This document shows positions 35,703-44,676 of a stretch of 64,000 nt of DNA, piece by piece. The position numbers and the translations under genes were made by a program. Under the pieces are notes generated by a model that was given only the letters and a program-made list of their open reading frames with translations, searched no databases and was not told the origin of the DNA. This DNA comes from Bacteroidaceae bacterium (lineage in GTDB: Bacteria > Bacteroidota > Bacteroidia > Bacteroidales > Bacteroidaceae): the NCBI GenBank assembly GCA_017509605.1, contig JAFWPH010000052.1, positions 24,644 through 88,643 on the forward strand. Direction: 5' to 3'. Within the stretch, counting starts at the first letter, position 1, and every line of letters begins with the position of its first letter.

Positions 35703-37109
35703 ATGATGAATATGAAACGTTTGCTTTTCATGATATCGGCTGTGGTATTCACAGCCTTTGCCTCAGCTCAGACCATGACGCTCGAACAATGCCGTCAGGC
35801 GGCTGTTGAGAATAACAAGCAGGTGGAGCAGTCGAGGGTGGAGCAGGAAAAGTCTTCCCATACAGTCCGTCTATACAAAACTAATTTCCTACCCAAATTC
35901 GACATTGTGGCTGCCGACCTATACAGTTTTGGCAAGAGCGATGTGAAGATTCCGGGCGGACATCTGCCCATCTACACCTACAATGATGCCGCTGGGCAAT
36001 TTGTTCCCAATGTGACGATGAACGAAGACGGCACCTACACACTCAACCAGTATGCCGACTTCCCTGCCCAGAAGATGAAGTTCAAGATGGACAATGTGTT
36101 TCTCGGAGGAGTGATGTTTGAACAACCGATCTATATGGGTGGTAAGGTCACAGCCGCCTACAACATGTCGAAGATAGGTGAGAAAATTGCCGGCCTAAAC
36201 ATCAGAAAGACAGCGTCGGAGGTGATTGTCGCCACCGACGAGGCTTACACCATGGTGGTCAGGGCCAAGGAGATGGTGAAGGTGGCTGAGGCCTACAAGA
36301 CCATGCTCGACGAACTCTATAAAAATGTGGAGAGTGCTTTCCGGCATGGGATGCGCACACGCAACGATGTGTTGAAGGTGCAGGTGAAACAGAACGAGGT
36401 GGACCTGTCGATTCAGAAAGCCAACAATGCTGTGCGTTTGGCCAAGATGAACTTGTGCTACTATATCGGACGCCCGCTCGATGCGGATGTCGATGTTATC
36501 GCTACAGAGATGAATGCCAGCAGCAGTGAACCCTTTGTGGCAGATGCCTCGCTGATTGCCAACCGTCCAGAGTATGAAATGCTCAATCAGAAGATGGAAC
36601 TGGCCCGAGAGCAAGTGAAACTGACCCGGAGCGACTATTTGCCTAACGTGGCGTTGACTGGAGGGTACACCTATATCAATGGACTGAAGCTTGATGGTAA
36701 ACGATTGATAGACAATGGCGCGGCTTCAGCGATGGTCACCCTCAAGTTCCCTGTCTTCCATTTCGGCGAGGGAAGCCACAAAGTGAGAATTGCCAAGGCT
36801 GAGGAGCGATTGGCGAGTCTTGAGCGCGATGACCTCAACAACAAAATGACGCTTGAACTCACCCAGGCCGCCAACAATCTCAACGAGGCCATTGCAGAGG
36901 TGAGGATGACAGCCAAGTCGCTGGAACAGGCTGAGGAGAACGTGCGGATGTCGAGAAAACAGTTTGATGTGGGCTACGAGACGCTTACCGACCTCTTGGA
37001 GGCTCAGTCGCTCTGGCAGAAGGCATACGCTGACGATGTGGAGGCTCGTTGCAATCTCTTCCTCATGAAGTCGAGATACATGAAAGCTGCCGGCCTACTC
37101 GGGTTGTAG
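35703..37109 (+). CDS. TolC-family outer membrane efflux channel
   Basis: A 468-residue outer membrane factor with a signal peptide (ends near residue 22, FASAQ) and the two tandem OEP halves: TLEQCRQAAVENN at the start, long coiled helices around 170-230 and 375-440, and the QKAYADDVEARCNL end. It sits two bases after the pump stop and completes the tripartite complex. A hairpin follows at 37153-37193. Confidence 0.93.
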   Translation: MMNMKRLLFMISAVVFTAFASAQTMTLEQCRQAAVENNKQVEQSRVEQEKSSHTVRLYKTNFLPKFDIVAADLYSFGKSDVKIPGGHLPIYTYNDAAGQFVPNVTMNEDGTYTLNQYADFPAQKMKFKMDNVFLGGVMFEQPIYMGGKVTAAYNMSKIGEKIAGLNIRKTASEVIVATDEAYTMVVRAKEMVKVAEAYKTMLDELYKNVESAFRHGMRTRNDVLKVQVKQNEVDLSIQKANNAVRLAKMNLCYYIGRPLDADVDVIATEMNASSSEPFVADASLIANRPEYEMLNQKMELAREQVKLTRSDYLPNVALTGGYTYINGLKLDGKRLIDNGAASAMVTLKFPVFHFGEGSHKVRIAKAEERLASLERDDLNNKMTLELTQAANNLNEAIAEVRMTAKSLEQAEENVRMSRKQFDVGYETLTDLLEAQSLWQKAYADDVEARCNLFLMKSRYMKAAGLLGL

Positions 37110-37152
37110 CGCCTTTGTCATTCATACATTTAATAAAGACAACTTGAATATT

Positions 37153-37193
37153 AAAGACAACTTGGACAACAAAAAAGTTTCCAAGTTGTCTTT
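37153..37193. terminator. Terminator between tolC-type gene and aguA
   Basis: A perfect 14-bp stem (AAAGACAACTTGGA with its complement, loop 13) ending in TTTT on the plus strand and touching the aguA stop. A second copy of AAAGACAACTTG lies 18 bp upstream (37135), so the left arm is duplicated. Confidence 0.8.
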
Positions 37194-38257
37194 TACTCTC
37201 CGGGGTATTGCATGGTGCAGCAGTGGAGGGACCCATGTTGGCGGATGAGCACACTGCAGTCAACACCCACCACCTCGCGGTCGGTGAACACTTGTGAGAG
37301 CGTCTTGATGGCCTGGGCGTCGTTCAACGGCTGGTTATAAGTGGGACAAAGCACAGCGTCGTTCATAATCAGGAAGTTGGCATAGGTGGCAGGAAGCCTG
37401 TCGCCTTCCTCATCATAGATGGCATCGGGCAAGGGCAAGGCCACCAGTTGGTAGGGCTTGCCGTCCAGGGTCCGGAAATCCTGCAGTTCCTTTTTCATCA
37501 GACTCAACTCTTCGTAGTGTTCGTCGGCCTTGTCTTCACATTCCACGTGAGCGATGGTGTGCGGGTTGCAGAAACGCGCCAAGGTGTCGATGTGCCCGTC
37601 GGTGTCGTCGCCAGCCAAACCACCATGATTGAGCCAAAGTACTCGCTTGGCGTTGAGCATGTTGTGCAGCGATTGCTCGATGCCTTTCTTGTCGAGAGGC
37701 TCGTTGCGGTTGGGTGCCAGCATGCAAGAGCTGGTCGTGAGGATGGTGCCTTTTCCATCGCTTTCGACCGCACCCCCTTCCAACACAAAGTCGCGGCAGT
37801 CAAGATAGACCCCGTCCAGGAGTCCCGATTGGTAGAGTTGGCTGTTGATTTGGTTGTCGAAATTGGCGGCAAACTTCATGCCCCATCCGTTGAAGCGGAA
37901 ATCCATCAGGATACGGCGCGCAGGGTCGGCGTCGTCTAAGCAGGTCAGGAATGCGTGGTCACGTGCCCATGTGTCGTTGGTCTGGCAACTGAAATAGCAG
38001 ATACGATGCAAAAGCGCATCGGGACTGATGCGCTCCTGCTCGGGTATTTGCCCATAAAGACCGCTTTCCAGACTGTTCTGCACCTCGTTGATGTCTGGGG
38101 CCACAATCAGCAACAATTCGCGCTGACTGATCTCGCGAGCCAAATGGTAATAACATTCCTCGACCTCGTCGAGCACACTGTCCCAGTCGGTGCCGGCATG
38201 GGGCCAGGTGAGTTGGACAGCTGATTGCCGGTGCCATTCTGCAGGTAGGTAGATCAT
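37193..38257 (-). CDS. aguA: Agmatine deiminase family protein
   Basis: A 354-residue guanidino-group-modifying enzyme of the PAD_porph/agmatine deiminase family. It hydrolyses agmatine to N-carbamoylputrescine and ammonia. The motifs are an N-terminal WPHAGTDW, the Asp/Glu-rich ARDHAFLTC and VLEGGAVESDG, the His in GHIDTLARF, and the catalytic Cys in SLHCCTMQYP near the end. The family also includes Porphyromonas peptidylarginine deiminase, but the length and lack of a signal peptide favour agmatine deiminase. Its ATG overlaps the ridA stop by four bases. No aguB is in the window. Confidence 0.9.
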   Translation of the reverse strand: MIYLPAEWHRQSAVQLTWPHAGTDWDSVLDEVEECYYHLAREISQRELLLIVAPDINEVQNSLESGLYGQIPEQERISPDALLHRICYFSCQTNDTWARDHAFLTCLDDADPARRILMDFRFNGWGMKFAANFDNQINSQLYQSGLLDGVYLDCRDFVLEGGAVESDGKGTILTTSSCMLAPNRNEPLDKKGIEQSLHNMLNAKRVLWLNHGGLAGDDTDGHIDTLARFCNPHTIAHVECEDKADEHYEELSLMKKELQDFRTLDGKPYQLVALPLPDAIYDEEGDRLPATYANFLIMNDAVLCPTYNQPLNDAQAIKTLSQVFTDREVVGVDCSVLIRQHGSLHCCTMQYPGE

Positions 38258-38634
38258 CTCTCTCTGACTGCAATGGCTTCAATCTCGATATCAGCGCCTT
38301 TGGGCAGTGCTGCCACGGCGAAAGCGGAACGGGCAGGGTAGGGAGCGCTGAAGAACTGCGCATAGACCTCGTTCACTGCTGCGAAGTCGTTGATGTCGCG
38401 AAGGAGCACTGTCACTTTCACCACATCACTCATGTTCATGCCTTCGGAAGCGAGTATGTTCTTGATGTTGGTCAGCGACTGGGTGGCGAGCGCCTTGATG
38501 CCGCCTGTGGCGAATTCACCTGTAGTGGGGTCGATAGGCAGCTGGCCAGATACATAAACGGTGTTGCCAGCCATGATGGCTTGGCTGTAGGGCCCAATGG
38601 CCGCAGGCGCGTTGGTTGTGGATATTGCTTTCAT
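38254..38634 (-). CDS. ridA: RidA family enamine/imine deaminase
   Basis: A 126-residue RidA (YjgF/YER057c/UK114) protein that hydrolyses reactive 2-aminoacrylate and related imines. Family features are APAAIGPYSQA near residue 12, VYVSGQLPIDPTTG and the catalytic Arg-containing RSAFAVAALPKGADIEIEAIAV. The start at 38634 gives the normal length; the frame is open 21 codons more. Translation of aguA is coupled to it. A candidate -7 box (TACCTTTG on the minus strand at 38664-38671) lies 30 bp upstream. Confidence 0.94.
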   Translation of the reverse strand: MKAISTTNAPAAIGPYSQAIMAGNTVYVSGQLPIDPTTGEFATGGIKALATQSLTNIKNILASEGMNMSDVVKVTVLLRDINDFAAVNEVYAQFFSAPYPARSAFAVAALPKGADIEIEAIAVRER

Positions 38635-38722
38635 ATTGATGAATAATACATGATTGAACAGTGCAAAGGTACACAATAATCTTGAATTGAAACTCAATTC
38701 ATCATTATTATTTTGTTGGAAA

Positions 38723-38754
38723 ATTTGGTTGGTTGTGGAAAAAGTTGTAACTTT
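38723..38754 (+). promoter_or_regulatory. Promoter of rplU-rpmA
   Basis: TTTG (38723-38726), 20 bp, TAACTTTG (38747-38754): a full consensus. The predicted start near 38761 leaves an 81-nt leader before rplU. Confidence 0.85.
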
Positions 38755-38760
38755 GCGCCG

Positions 38761-38841
38761 TTAAATGTCGGTAGGGCTCATTAAGAGAGTTTGTCAAAAC
38801 TCCGCCCGCTGATAAAATCCGTTAATAATCAAAACATTAAA
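38761..38841 (+). promoter_or_regulatory. rplU leader with nested stem and possible 15-codon ORF
   Basis: The leader holds an inner stem (GAGTTT 38787-38792 with AAACTC 38797-38802, loop GTCA) inside an outer pairing GGGC (38774-38777) with GCCC (38804-38807). An ATG at 38765, about 4 nt from the predicted start, opens a 15-codon frame ([15 protein letters not shown]) that spans the hairpin. Ribosomal-protein leaders often bind their own product, so this may be an L21 autoregulatory site; I cannot match it to a known motif from memory. Confidence 0.35.
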
Positions 38842-39159
38842 ATGTACGTAATCGTAGAAATCAACGGTCAGCAGTTCAAGGCAGAGGAAGGCAAGAGCCT
38901 TTTCGTTCACCACATCAAGGACGCTGAAGAGAACGCAACAGTAGAGTTCGACAAGGTTCTATTGGTTGACAATGAAGGAACAATCGTTGTAGGCACACCT
39001 ACAGTCGAGGGCGCAAAGGTAGTATGCGAAGTAGTTACTCCACTTGTAAAGGGTGATAAGGTTCTCGTTTTCCACAAGAGAAGACGTAAGGGTTACCGTA
39101 AGCTCAACGGCCACCGCCAGCAGTTCACAAAGCTCGCCATCAAGCAGGTCGTTGCTTAA
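38842..39159 (+). CDS. rplU: 50S ribosomal protein L21
   Basis: A 105-residue L21 protein of the large subunit. The typical start [17 protein letters not shown] and the C-terminal [17 protein letters not shown] are both complete. The ATG at 38842 is the conserved start; the 17 upstream in-frame codons belong to the leader. It is followed by rpmA after 33 bp, the usual rplU-rpmA order. Confidence 0.98.
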   Translation: MYVIVEINGQQFKAEEGKSLFVHHIKDAEENATVEFDKVLLVDNEGTIVVGTPTVEGAKVVCEVVTPLVKGDKVLVFHKRRRKGYRKLNGHRQQFTKLAIKQVVA

Positions 39160-39192
39160 CCTTATTTATTAACATTAAAAACAGATTAAGAA

Positions 39193-39456
39193 ATGGCACA
39201 TAAAAAAGGTGTAGGTAGTTCTAAGAACGGCCGTGAGTCACATTCTAAGCGTCTCGGTTTGAAGTTGTTCGGTGGTCAGTTTGCCAAGGCTGGCAACATC
39301 ATCGTACGTCAGCGCGGCACAGCACACAACCCCGGCAAGAACGTGGGTATGGGTCGTGACCACACTCTGTATGCTCTCATCGACGGTATTGTAACCTTCA
39401 AGAGAGGCCGCAAGGACAAGAGCTATGTGTCTGTATTACCACAGGCAGAGGCTTAA
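39193..39456 (+). CDS. rpmA: 50S ribosomal protein L27
   Basis: An 87-residue L27 protein, whose N-terminal tail reaches the peptidyl-transferase centre. [26 protein letters not shown] and [19 protein letters not shown] are all standard. No N-terminal extension that would need processing, unlike Firmicutes. A strong terminator follows. Confidence 0.98.
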   Translation: MAHKKGVGSSKNGRESHSKRLGLKLFGGQFAKAGNIIVRQRGTAHNPGKNVGMGRDHTLYALIDGIVTFKRGRKDKSYVSVLPQAEA

Positions 39457-39486
39457 TCCGGGCATGAATGCGTGAAACCAAATGAT

Positions 39487-39521
39487 AAAACTCATCCTGA
39501 GCAGTTGGGATGAGTTTTTTT
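39487..39521 (+). terminator. Terminator of rplU-rpmA
   Basis: AAAACTCATCC pairs perfectly with GGATGAGTTTT (11 bp, loop 10) and runs into seven Ts. It ends about 40 bp before glyA. Confidence 0.92.
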
Positions 39522-39561
39522 GGTTTAATCAGAAAAACCTATAATCATTACAGATATCATT

Positions 39562-40842
39562 ATGAGAAGAGACGAAGAAATATTCCAGCTGATTGAGAAA
39601 GAACACCAGCGTCAGTTGAAAGGCATCGAACTGATTGCATCGGAGAATTTCGTGAGCGACGAGGTGATGGAAGCCATGGGTTCCTGCCTCACTAACAAGT
39701 ATGCTGAAGGCTATCCTGGGAAGCGCTATTACGGCGGTTGCGAGGTGGTCGATCAGACAGAGACCCTCGCCATCGAGCGTGTGAAGAAACTCTTTGGCGC
39801 CGAGTTCGCCAATGTTCAGCCTCACTCTGGCGCACAGGCCAATGCAGCTGTACTGCTGACTGTGCTCAAGCCTGGTGACACTTTCATGGGACTTAACCTC
39901 GACCATGGAGGCCACCTCAGCCACGGTTCGCTTGTCAACACATCGGGCATCCTCTACAAGCCCGTAGGTTACAACCTCAATCCAGAAACCCAGCGCGTGG
40001 ATTACGATGAGATGGAGCGTCTGGCTTTGCAGCATAAGCCCAAGCTCATCATCGGTGGTGGTTCGGCTTATAGCCGTGAATGGGATTACGCCCGCATGCG
40101 TCAGATCGCCGACGAGGTAGGTGCTTTGCTGATGATTGACATGGCTCATCCCGCAGGACTCATCGCAGCTGGATTGCTCGACAACCCGCTCAAGTACGCG
40201 CATATCGTCACCTCTACTACCCACAAGACACTCCGTGGCCCGCGCGGCGGTATCATCCTTCTTGGCAAGGACTTCGAGAACCCTTGGGGTCTGACCACAC
40301 CAAAGGGCCAGGTGAAGATGATGTCTCAGCTCATCAACAGCGCCGTGTTCCCTGGACAGCAGGGTGGACCGCTGGAGCATGTCATCGCCGCCAAGGCTGT
40401 TGCTTTCGGTGAGGCGTTGGAGCCCGAGTTCGTGGAGTACCAGAAGCAGGTGAAGAAGAACGCCGCTGTTTTGGCCCATGCTTTGATGGACCGTGGCTTC
40501 ATGATCTGCTCTGGTGGTACCGACAACCACTCCATGCTGGTGGACCTGCGCACCAAATATCCCGACCTTACGGGTAAGGTGGCTGAGAAAGCACTTGTGG
40601 CAGCCGACATCACAGCCAACAAGAACATGGTGCCATTCGACACCCGCAGCGCTTTCTTGACTTCTGGCATACGCCTCGGCACACCTGCTATCACCACACG
40701 TGGCGCCAAGGAAGACCTCATGTACGAGATTGCCGACATGATTGAGACCGTGCTCAACGACCCCGAGAACGAGAATGTGATCGCTCGTGTACGCGCTCAT
40801 GTCAACGACATCATGAAAGATTACCCCATCTTCGCTTGGTGA
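39562..40842 (+). CDS. glyA: Serine hydroxymethyltransferase
   Basis: A 426-residue PLP enzyme that converts serine to glycine and charges tetrahydrofolate with a one-carbon unit. [36 protein letters not shown] and the PLP lysine in [14 protein letters not shown] (about 225-238) are present and the length is normal. It lies alone between the L27 terminator and its own terminator. Confidence 0.98.
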   Translation: MRRDEEIFQLIEKEHQRQLKGIELIASENFVSDEVMEAMGSCLTNKYAEGYPGKRYYGGCEVVDQTETLAIERVKKLFGAEFANVQPHSGAQANAAVLLTVLKPGDTFMGLNLDHGGHLSHGSLVNTSGILYKPVGYNLNPETQRVDYDEMERLALQHKPKLIIGGGSAYSREWDYARMRQIADEVGALLMIDMAHPAGLIAAGLLDNPLKYAHIVTSTTHKTLRGPRGGIILLGKDFENPWGLTTPKGQVKMMSQLINSAVFPGQQGGPLEHVIAAKAVAFGEALEPEFVEYQKQVKKNAAVLAHALMDRGFMICSGGTDNHSMLVDLRTKYPDLTGKVAEKALVAADITANKNMVPFDTRSAFLTSGIRLGTPAITTRGAKEDLMYEIADMIETVLNDPENENVIARVRAHVNDIMKDYPIFAW

Positions 40843-40862
40843 TGAAGATTGGCAATAATAAC

Positions 40863-40893
40863 AAGCCCGAGGTTGATGCCCCGGGCTTTTTTT
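40863..40893 (+). terminator. Terminator of glyA
   Basis: AAGCCCG-GG pairs with CC-CGGGCTT with one bulged A, loop of seven, then seven Ts. Confidence 0.9.
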
Positions 40894-40934
40894 ATACTAT
40901 GTTGGAAAAATAGATGATTATTCTACTGATTGCA

Positions 40935-41690
40935 TCATTTGAAGATTCTTTGAATGGCATTGAGCCTGTGTCGCCACTGTACTTTGTGGAATTCATGAGG
41001 CTCAGGAAAATGCAGCCCTTCCATACCCATGAGTATTCGTTCTTTGGATTTCAGTAGAGAAGGGGCTTCTATGTTTGTGCAGTGATATCGCAGGGGATTG
41101 GGGAGGCAAGTGACGATATTGGCAATCTGCTCGCGTGTCAGCTCATCGGGCTCGCAGTGGTAATGCTCCTTGGCTGCTGCATAGACCCCGTAGATGCCGT
41201 CGCCCATCTCGATGGAGTTGAGATAGACTTCCATGATACGCTGCTTGCCCCAGAACAGTTCGATAAGGATGGTGTAGTAACATTCCAACGCCTTTCTCAA
41301 CAAACTCTTTCCTGACCAGAGAAAGACATTCTTGGCAGTCTGCTGGCTGATGGTGCTCAATCCTGCGAAAGCTTGTCGGAATCCTTCCTTGTCGATGAAG
41401 AATAATTTGATGTGTTGGAATGTTTTGACGATGTCGAATCCGAAGTGAGAGATGAAGTGTCCGTCTTCGGCTACCCATACAGCAGTCTTGAAGTCGTTAG
41501 GGATGTCTTGGAGGGGAATCCATTGATGATGGAGTCTGGGCTGTTCTCCCCGTTTTCGTTGCTGACGGCACCTGACCTTCATCAGTGGAGTCCATTGTAC
41601 TGGTATCCACCGCATGACAATCACCTGAACGATTGAGAAGGCGAACAGTGTGAGCAACACCCACTTCAATATCAATAGAAACAATTCCAT
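40935..41690 (-). CDS. mtgA: Monofunctional peptidoglycan transglycosylase, copy 1
   Basis: A 251-residue GT51 glycosyltransferase that polymerises lipid II. One N-terminal membrane helix (about 4-24) is followed by the catalytic domain with Glu in VWVAEDGHFISHFGFD, STISQQTAKNVFLW, and RIMEVYLNSIEMGDGIYGV. It lacks a transpeptidase domain, as expected for MtgA. It is the downstream member of a tandem pair with 41730-42494, 39 bp apart on the same strand. The two share the core motifs but differ in the N- and C-terminal parts. Confidence 0.94.
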   Translation of the reverse strand: MELFLLILKWVLLTLFAFSIVQVIVMRWIPVQWTPLMKVRCRQQRKRGEQPRLHHQWIPLQDIPNDFKTAVWVAEDGHFISHFGFDIVKTFQHIKLFFIDKEGFRQAFAGLSTISQQTAKNVFLWSGKSLLRKALECYYTILIELFWGKQRIMEVYLNSIEMGDGIYGVYAAAKEHYHCEPDELTREQIANIVTCLPNPLRYHCTNIEAPSLLKSKERILMGMEGLHFPEPHEFHKVQWRHRLNAIQRIFK

Positions 41691-41729
41691 CTTGTCGTAC
41701 TGTTATCAAGTTTCAGTCAAAAAGTGGCA

Positions 41730-42494
41730 TTATTGACGATTCTTCTCTTTTTCCCTTTCTCTGATCAACCTTTCTTTCTCTCTTCTTTCCTCAATTTCCT
41801 CTTCAGATGGAAATTGATTGCCGAGGTTGCGCATCTGTTGGAGTATCCATTTTTGCCGTGAGTACATATATTTGGACGGTGAAGCGCTGCTATAGACCAA
41901 AGGATTGGGCAATGTGGCGGCAATCAGGGCGCATTGCTGCTTGGTGAGGTCTTTGGCCGAGCAGCCGAAATTCTCTCTGGCCACAGCCTCCACACCATAG
42001 ATGCCGTTGCCCATCTCGATGGAGTTGAGATAGACCTCCATGATGCGGTGCTTGTCCCAGAAAGCCTCAATGAGGATGGTGAAATACACCTCGAGGCACT
42101 TTCTCGTCCAACTCGATTCAGGCCAGAGGAACAGGTTCTTCGCTGTCTGTTGGCTGATGGTGCTGGCGCCACGCACCCTTCCCCGTTTTTCCCTTTCTTC
42201 CAAGGCTTGTTCTATGGCTTTCGTGTCGAATCCGTTGTGGTAGATGAAACTCTGGTCCTCACTGGCCCATACAGCCACAGGCATGTGCTCGGAAATCTTG
42301 TCCAAGTCTTTCCATTCGTGCTTCAGTTTCAACTTCTCGCCGTTTTTTATCTGCTCGTAGCAACGGATAATCATCAGTGGCGTGACATAGACAGGAAAGT
42401 ACTTATATACAATAACACTAAGGATACTCATTCCGAAAAACAGAATGAGTATCCACATGATTGTTCGTTTGATGAATCTCCAGATCTTTTTCAC
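41730..42494 (-). CDS. mtgA: Monofunctional peptidoglycan transglycosylase, copy 2
   Basis: A 254-residue GT51 enzyme, paralogue of the neighbouring gene. Membrane helix at about 13-32, the catalytic Glu in VWASEDQSFIYHNGFD, then ASTISQQTAKNLFLW and RIMEVYLNSIEMGNGIYGV. The C-terminal 25 residues are a strongly charged Glu/Arg/Lys tail (EEIEERREKERLIRERE) that copy 1 lacks; it may be a coiled coil or protein contact. Two copies side by side point to local duplication followed by divergence. Confidence 0.94.
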   Translation of the reverse strand: MKKIWRFIKRTIMWILILFFGMSILSVIVYKYFPVYVTPLMIIRCYEQIKNGEKLKLKHEWKDLDKISEHMPVAVWASEDQSFIYHNGFDTKAIEQALEEREKRGRVRGASTISQQTAKNLFLWPESSWTRKCLEVYFTILIEAFWDKHRIMEVYLNSIEMGNGIYGVEAVARENFGCSAKDLTKQQCALIAATLPNPLVYSSASPSKYMYSRQKWILQQMRNLGNQFPSEEEIEERREKERLIREREKEKNRQ

Positions 42495-42518
42495 TTACCT
42501 CTTGTTGATGAAGATGTT

Positions 42519-42539
42519 GGGACACGATTGCCGTGTCCC
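42519..42539. terminator. Hairpin between ompA-type and mtgA genes
   Basis: A perfect 8-bp stem (GGGACACG with CGTGTCCC, loop ATTGC) lies 18 bp past the stop of the OmpA-type gene on the minus strand. There is no clear T run, so termination is uncertain. Confidence 0.4.
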
Positions 42540-42556
42540 GACATTTCGTAGAAAGT

Positions 42557-43252
42557 CTATTGGAGTGTACCTTCGTTGGCGGCCTTGATCATCTCCTCGC
42601 TGGCATACATGAAGACTTCAACACGGCGGTTGAGTTGGCGGCCTTCAGCGGTCTCGTTCGATGCCACTGGCTCAGAGGAACCCTTGCCTTCAATGCTCTT
42701 GATCTGTTTCTCGCTGACACCGCATTTGGTCAGATAGTCGTTCACAGACTGCGCTCTCTTCTGCGAGAGGGGGATGTTGATCTTGTCGTTGCCCGTGATG
42801 TCGGTGTGTCCCACAATCATCACGTCGGTATCGTGGTAGTCCTCAAGCACTTTGGCGAATTTAGCCAACGAGATCTTGGCTTCCTCGCTGAGGTCAGCCT
42901 TGTTCTTGGCAAAGAGGATACCAGAGTCGAAAGTTACCTTCACGGCGTCGAGTCCATTCACATCGACAACCTTCTCAGCCTTGGCGTTCTCGATGGCAGC
43001 AGCAGCTTTCTCTGCCTTGTCCATCTTCTGACCAATCAGTACGCCAGCAGTTCCGCCTACTGCTGTACCGATAGCAGCTCCGATGGCCGCTCCTTTGCCT
43101 TGTCCTGCGATAGCTCCGATAATGGCGCCGAGGGCAGCACCGCCACCAGCACCTATGGCACCGCCCTTAGCTGTGTTGCTCATAGTGCTACAACTGCTTG
43201 ACAAAAGCATCAAGGCACCCAATGCAAATGCATGAAATTTCAGATGTTTCAT
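42557..43252 (-). CDS. OmpA-family lipoprotein with glycine-zipper segment
   Basis: A 231-residue outer membrane lipoprotein that probably tethers peptidoglycan. The lipobox is LLSSSC (Cys about residue 21); the start at 43252 begins the signal, while the open frame continues 37 codons upstream. Residues about 30-75 are a Gly/Ala-rich zipper ([20 protein letters not shown]). Residues 115-225 form the OmpA-like peptidoglycan-binding domain with [12 protein letters not shown] and [13 protein letters not shown], then [11 protein letters not shown]. It follows hisD by about 108 bp on the same strand. Confidence 0.93.
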   Translation of the reverse strand: MKHLKFHAFALGALMLLSSSCSTMSNTAKGGAIGAGGGAALGAIIGAIAGQGKGAAIGAAIGTAVGGTAGVLIGQKMDKAEKAAAAIENAKAEKVVDVNGLDAVKVTFDSGILFAKNKADLSEEAKISLAKFAKVLEDYHDTDVMIVGHTDITGNDKINIPLSQKRAQSVNDYLTKCGVSEKQIKSIEGKGSSEPVASNETAEGRQLNRRVEVFMYASEEMIKAANEGTLQ

Positions 43253-43359
43253 AATCAAGTATTTTTTAGTGAGTTGAATGAATACCATTAGAATATGCAA
43301 AAATATAATTTTTGTGGTGAAACAAAGAATAAGAATCGTGATTTTTTTTGTGATGAGAT

Positions 43360-44652
43360 TCAAATTTCCTCATTTACCTCCTTGAGACGAACTGCCATGG
43401 CGTTCCGATGGGCGTCGAGTTGTTCGTTGTGTGCCATCTCAATCACTGCGGGGCCGATGGTGCGGATACCCTCGGCTGTGAGCTGTTGGAAAGTGATTTT
43501 CTTCATGAAACTGTCGAGGCAGACACCGCTGTAAGCTTTGGCGTAGCCGTTGGTGGGCAGGGTGTGGTTGGTGCCGGAAGCATAGTCGCCGGCCGACTCA
43601 CAGGAGTAGTTGCCGATGAACACCGAACCGGCGTTCCGCACCTGTTCTGCCACTTGCTCGGCATTGCTGACTGCGAGGATGAGGTGCTCAGGCGCATACG
43701 CATTGGTCAGTTCCATCACTTCATCTATGTCGTGAAGCAAGACGATATGGCTGTTCTCCAGGCTCTTGTTTGCGATGTCCTTTCGGGGAAGGGCAGAGAG
43801 CTGGCGGTCTATTTCGTCGCATACCTTCTGAATCAGCGTCTCGCTGGTGGTGACGAGCAGTACTTGGCTATCAACACCATGTTCTGCCTGCGACAACAGG
43901 TCGGCGGCCACAAAAGCGGGGTTGGCACTTCCGTCGGCCACCACCTCCACTTCAGATGGTCCGGCGGGCATGTCGATGGCCACGTCAGCCACACTCACAA
44001 TCTGTTTGGCGCAGACCACAAATTGGTTGCCAGGACCGAATATCTTATACACTTTGGGCACACTCTCCGTACCGTATGCCATGGCACCAATAGCCTGGAC
44101 ACCTCCAATCTTGAAGATTTTGCTTACACCAGCGATCTTTGCGGCCTGCAGGATGGCGGGATTCACCTTGCCCTCACGGTTCGGCGGGGTGCAAAGCACA
44201 ATCTCGCTGCAACCTGCAATCCGTGCAGGTGTGGCGAGCATCAGCACCGTTGAGAAGAGTGGGGCAGTGCCTCCCGGGATATACAACCCGACCTTCTCCA
44301 CAGGTACGGCTTTCTGCCAGCAGGTCACTCCCTGGCAGGTCTCCACCTTTTTGCTTTCGAAAGTCTGCGATGCATGGAATCTCGATATGTTCTGATGGGC
44401 GAGAAGCAATGCGGCTTTCAGTTCCTCGCTCACGAGGCTGTCTGATTCTGCCATTTCCACTTCGCTGACCTGCAGTTCCGACAGGTCCACTTTGTCGAAC
44501 TCTTTCTCGTATCGGCGAACGGCCACATCGCCTTCTTGACGAATGGAGTCGAGCACATTCGTCACGATTTGGCGTAACGAGGAGTTGTCGAAATGCGGAC
44601 GTGTGCAGACTGCCTGCCATTCCTCTCTCGATGGATATTTCAGTATGTTCAT
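43360..44652 (-). CDS. hisD: Histidinol dehydrogenase
   Basis: A 430-residue NAD- and zinc-dependent enzyme that carries out the last two steps of histidine synthesis. Seen are [46 protein letters not shown] and [13 protein letters not shown], then the His-rich GTNHTLPT. Length normal. It follows hisG by 24 bp and is under the same attenuator. hisC and hisB, which often follow, are not here. Confidence 0.97.
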   Translation of the reverse strand: MNILKYPSREEWQAVCTRPHFDNSSLRQIVTNVLDSIRQEGDVAVRRYEKEFDKVDLSELQVSEVEMAESDSLVSEELKAALLLAHQNISRFHASQTFESKKVETCQGVTCWQKAVPVEKVGLYIPGGTAPLFSTVLMLATPARIAGCSEIVLCTPPNREGKVNPAILQAAKIAGVSKIFKIGGVQAIGAMAYGTESVPKVYKIFGPGNQFVVCAKQIVSVADVAIDMPAGPSEVEVVADGSANPAFVAADLLSQAEHGVDSQVLLVTTSETLIQKVCDEIDRQLSALPRKDIANKSLENSHIVLLHDIDEVMELTNAYAPEHLILAVSNAEQVAEQVRNAGSVFIGNYSCESAGDYASGTNHTLPTNGYAKAYSGVCLDSFMKKITFQQLTAEGIRTIGPAVIEMAHNEQLDAHRNAMAVRLKEVNEEI

Positions 44653-44676
44653 ATTGTCGTGTGTAGTTGTAAGTGT

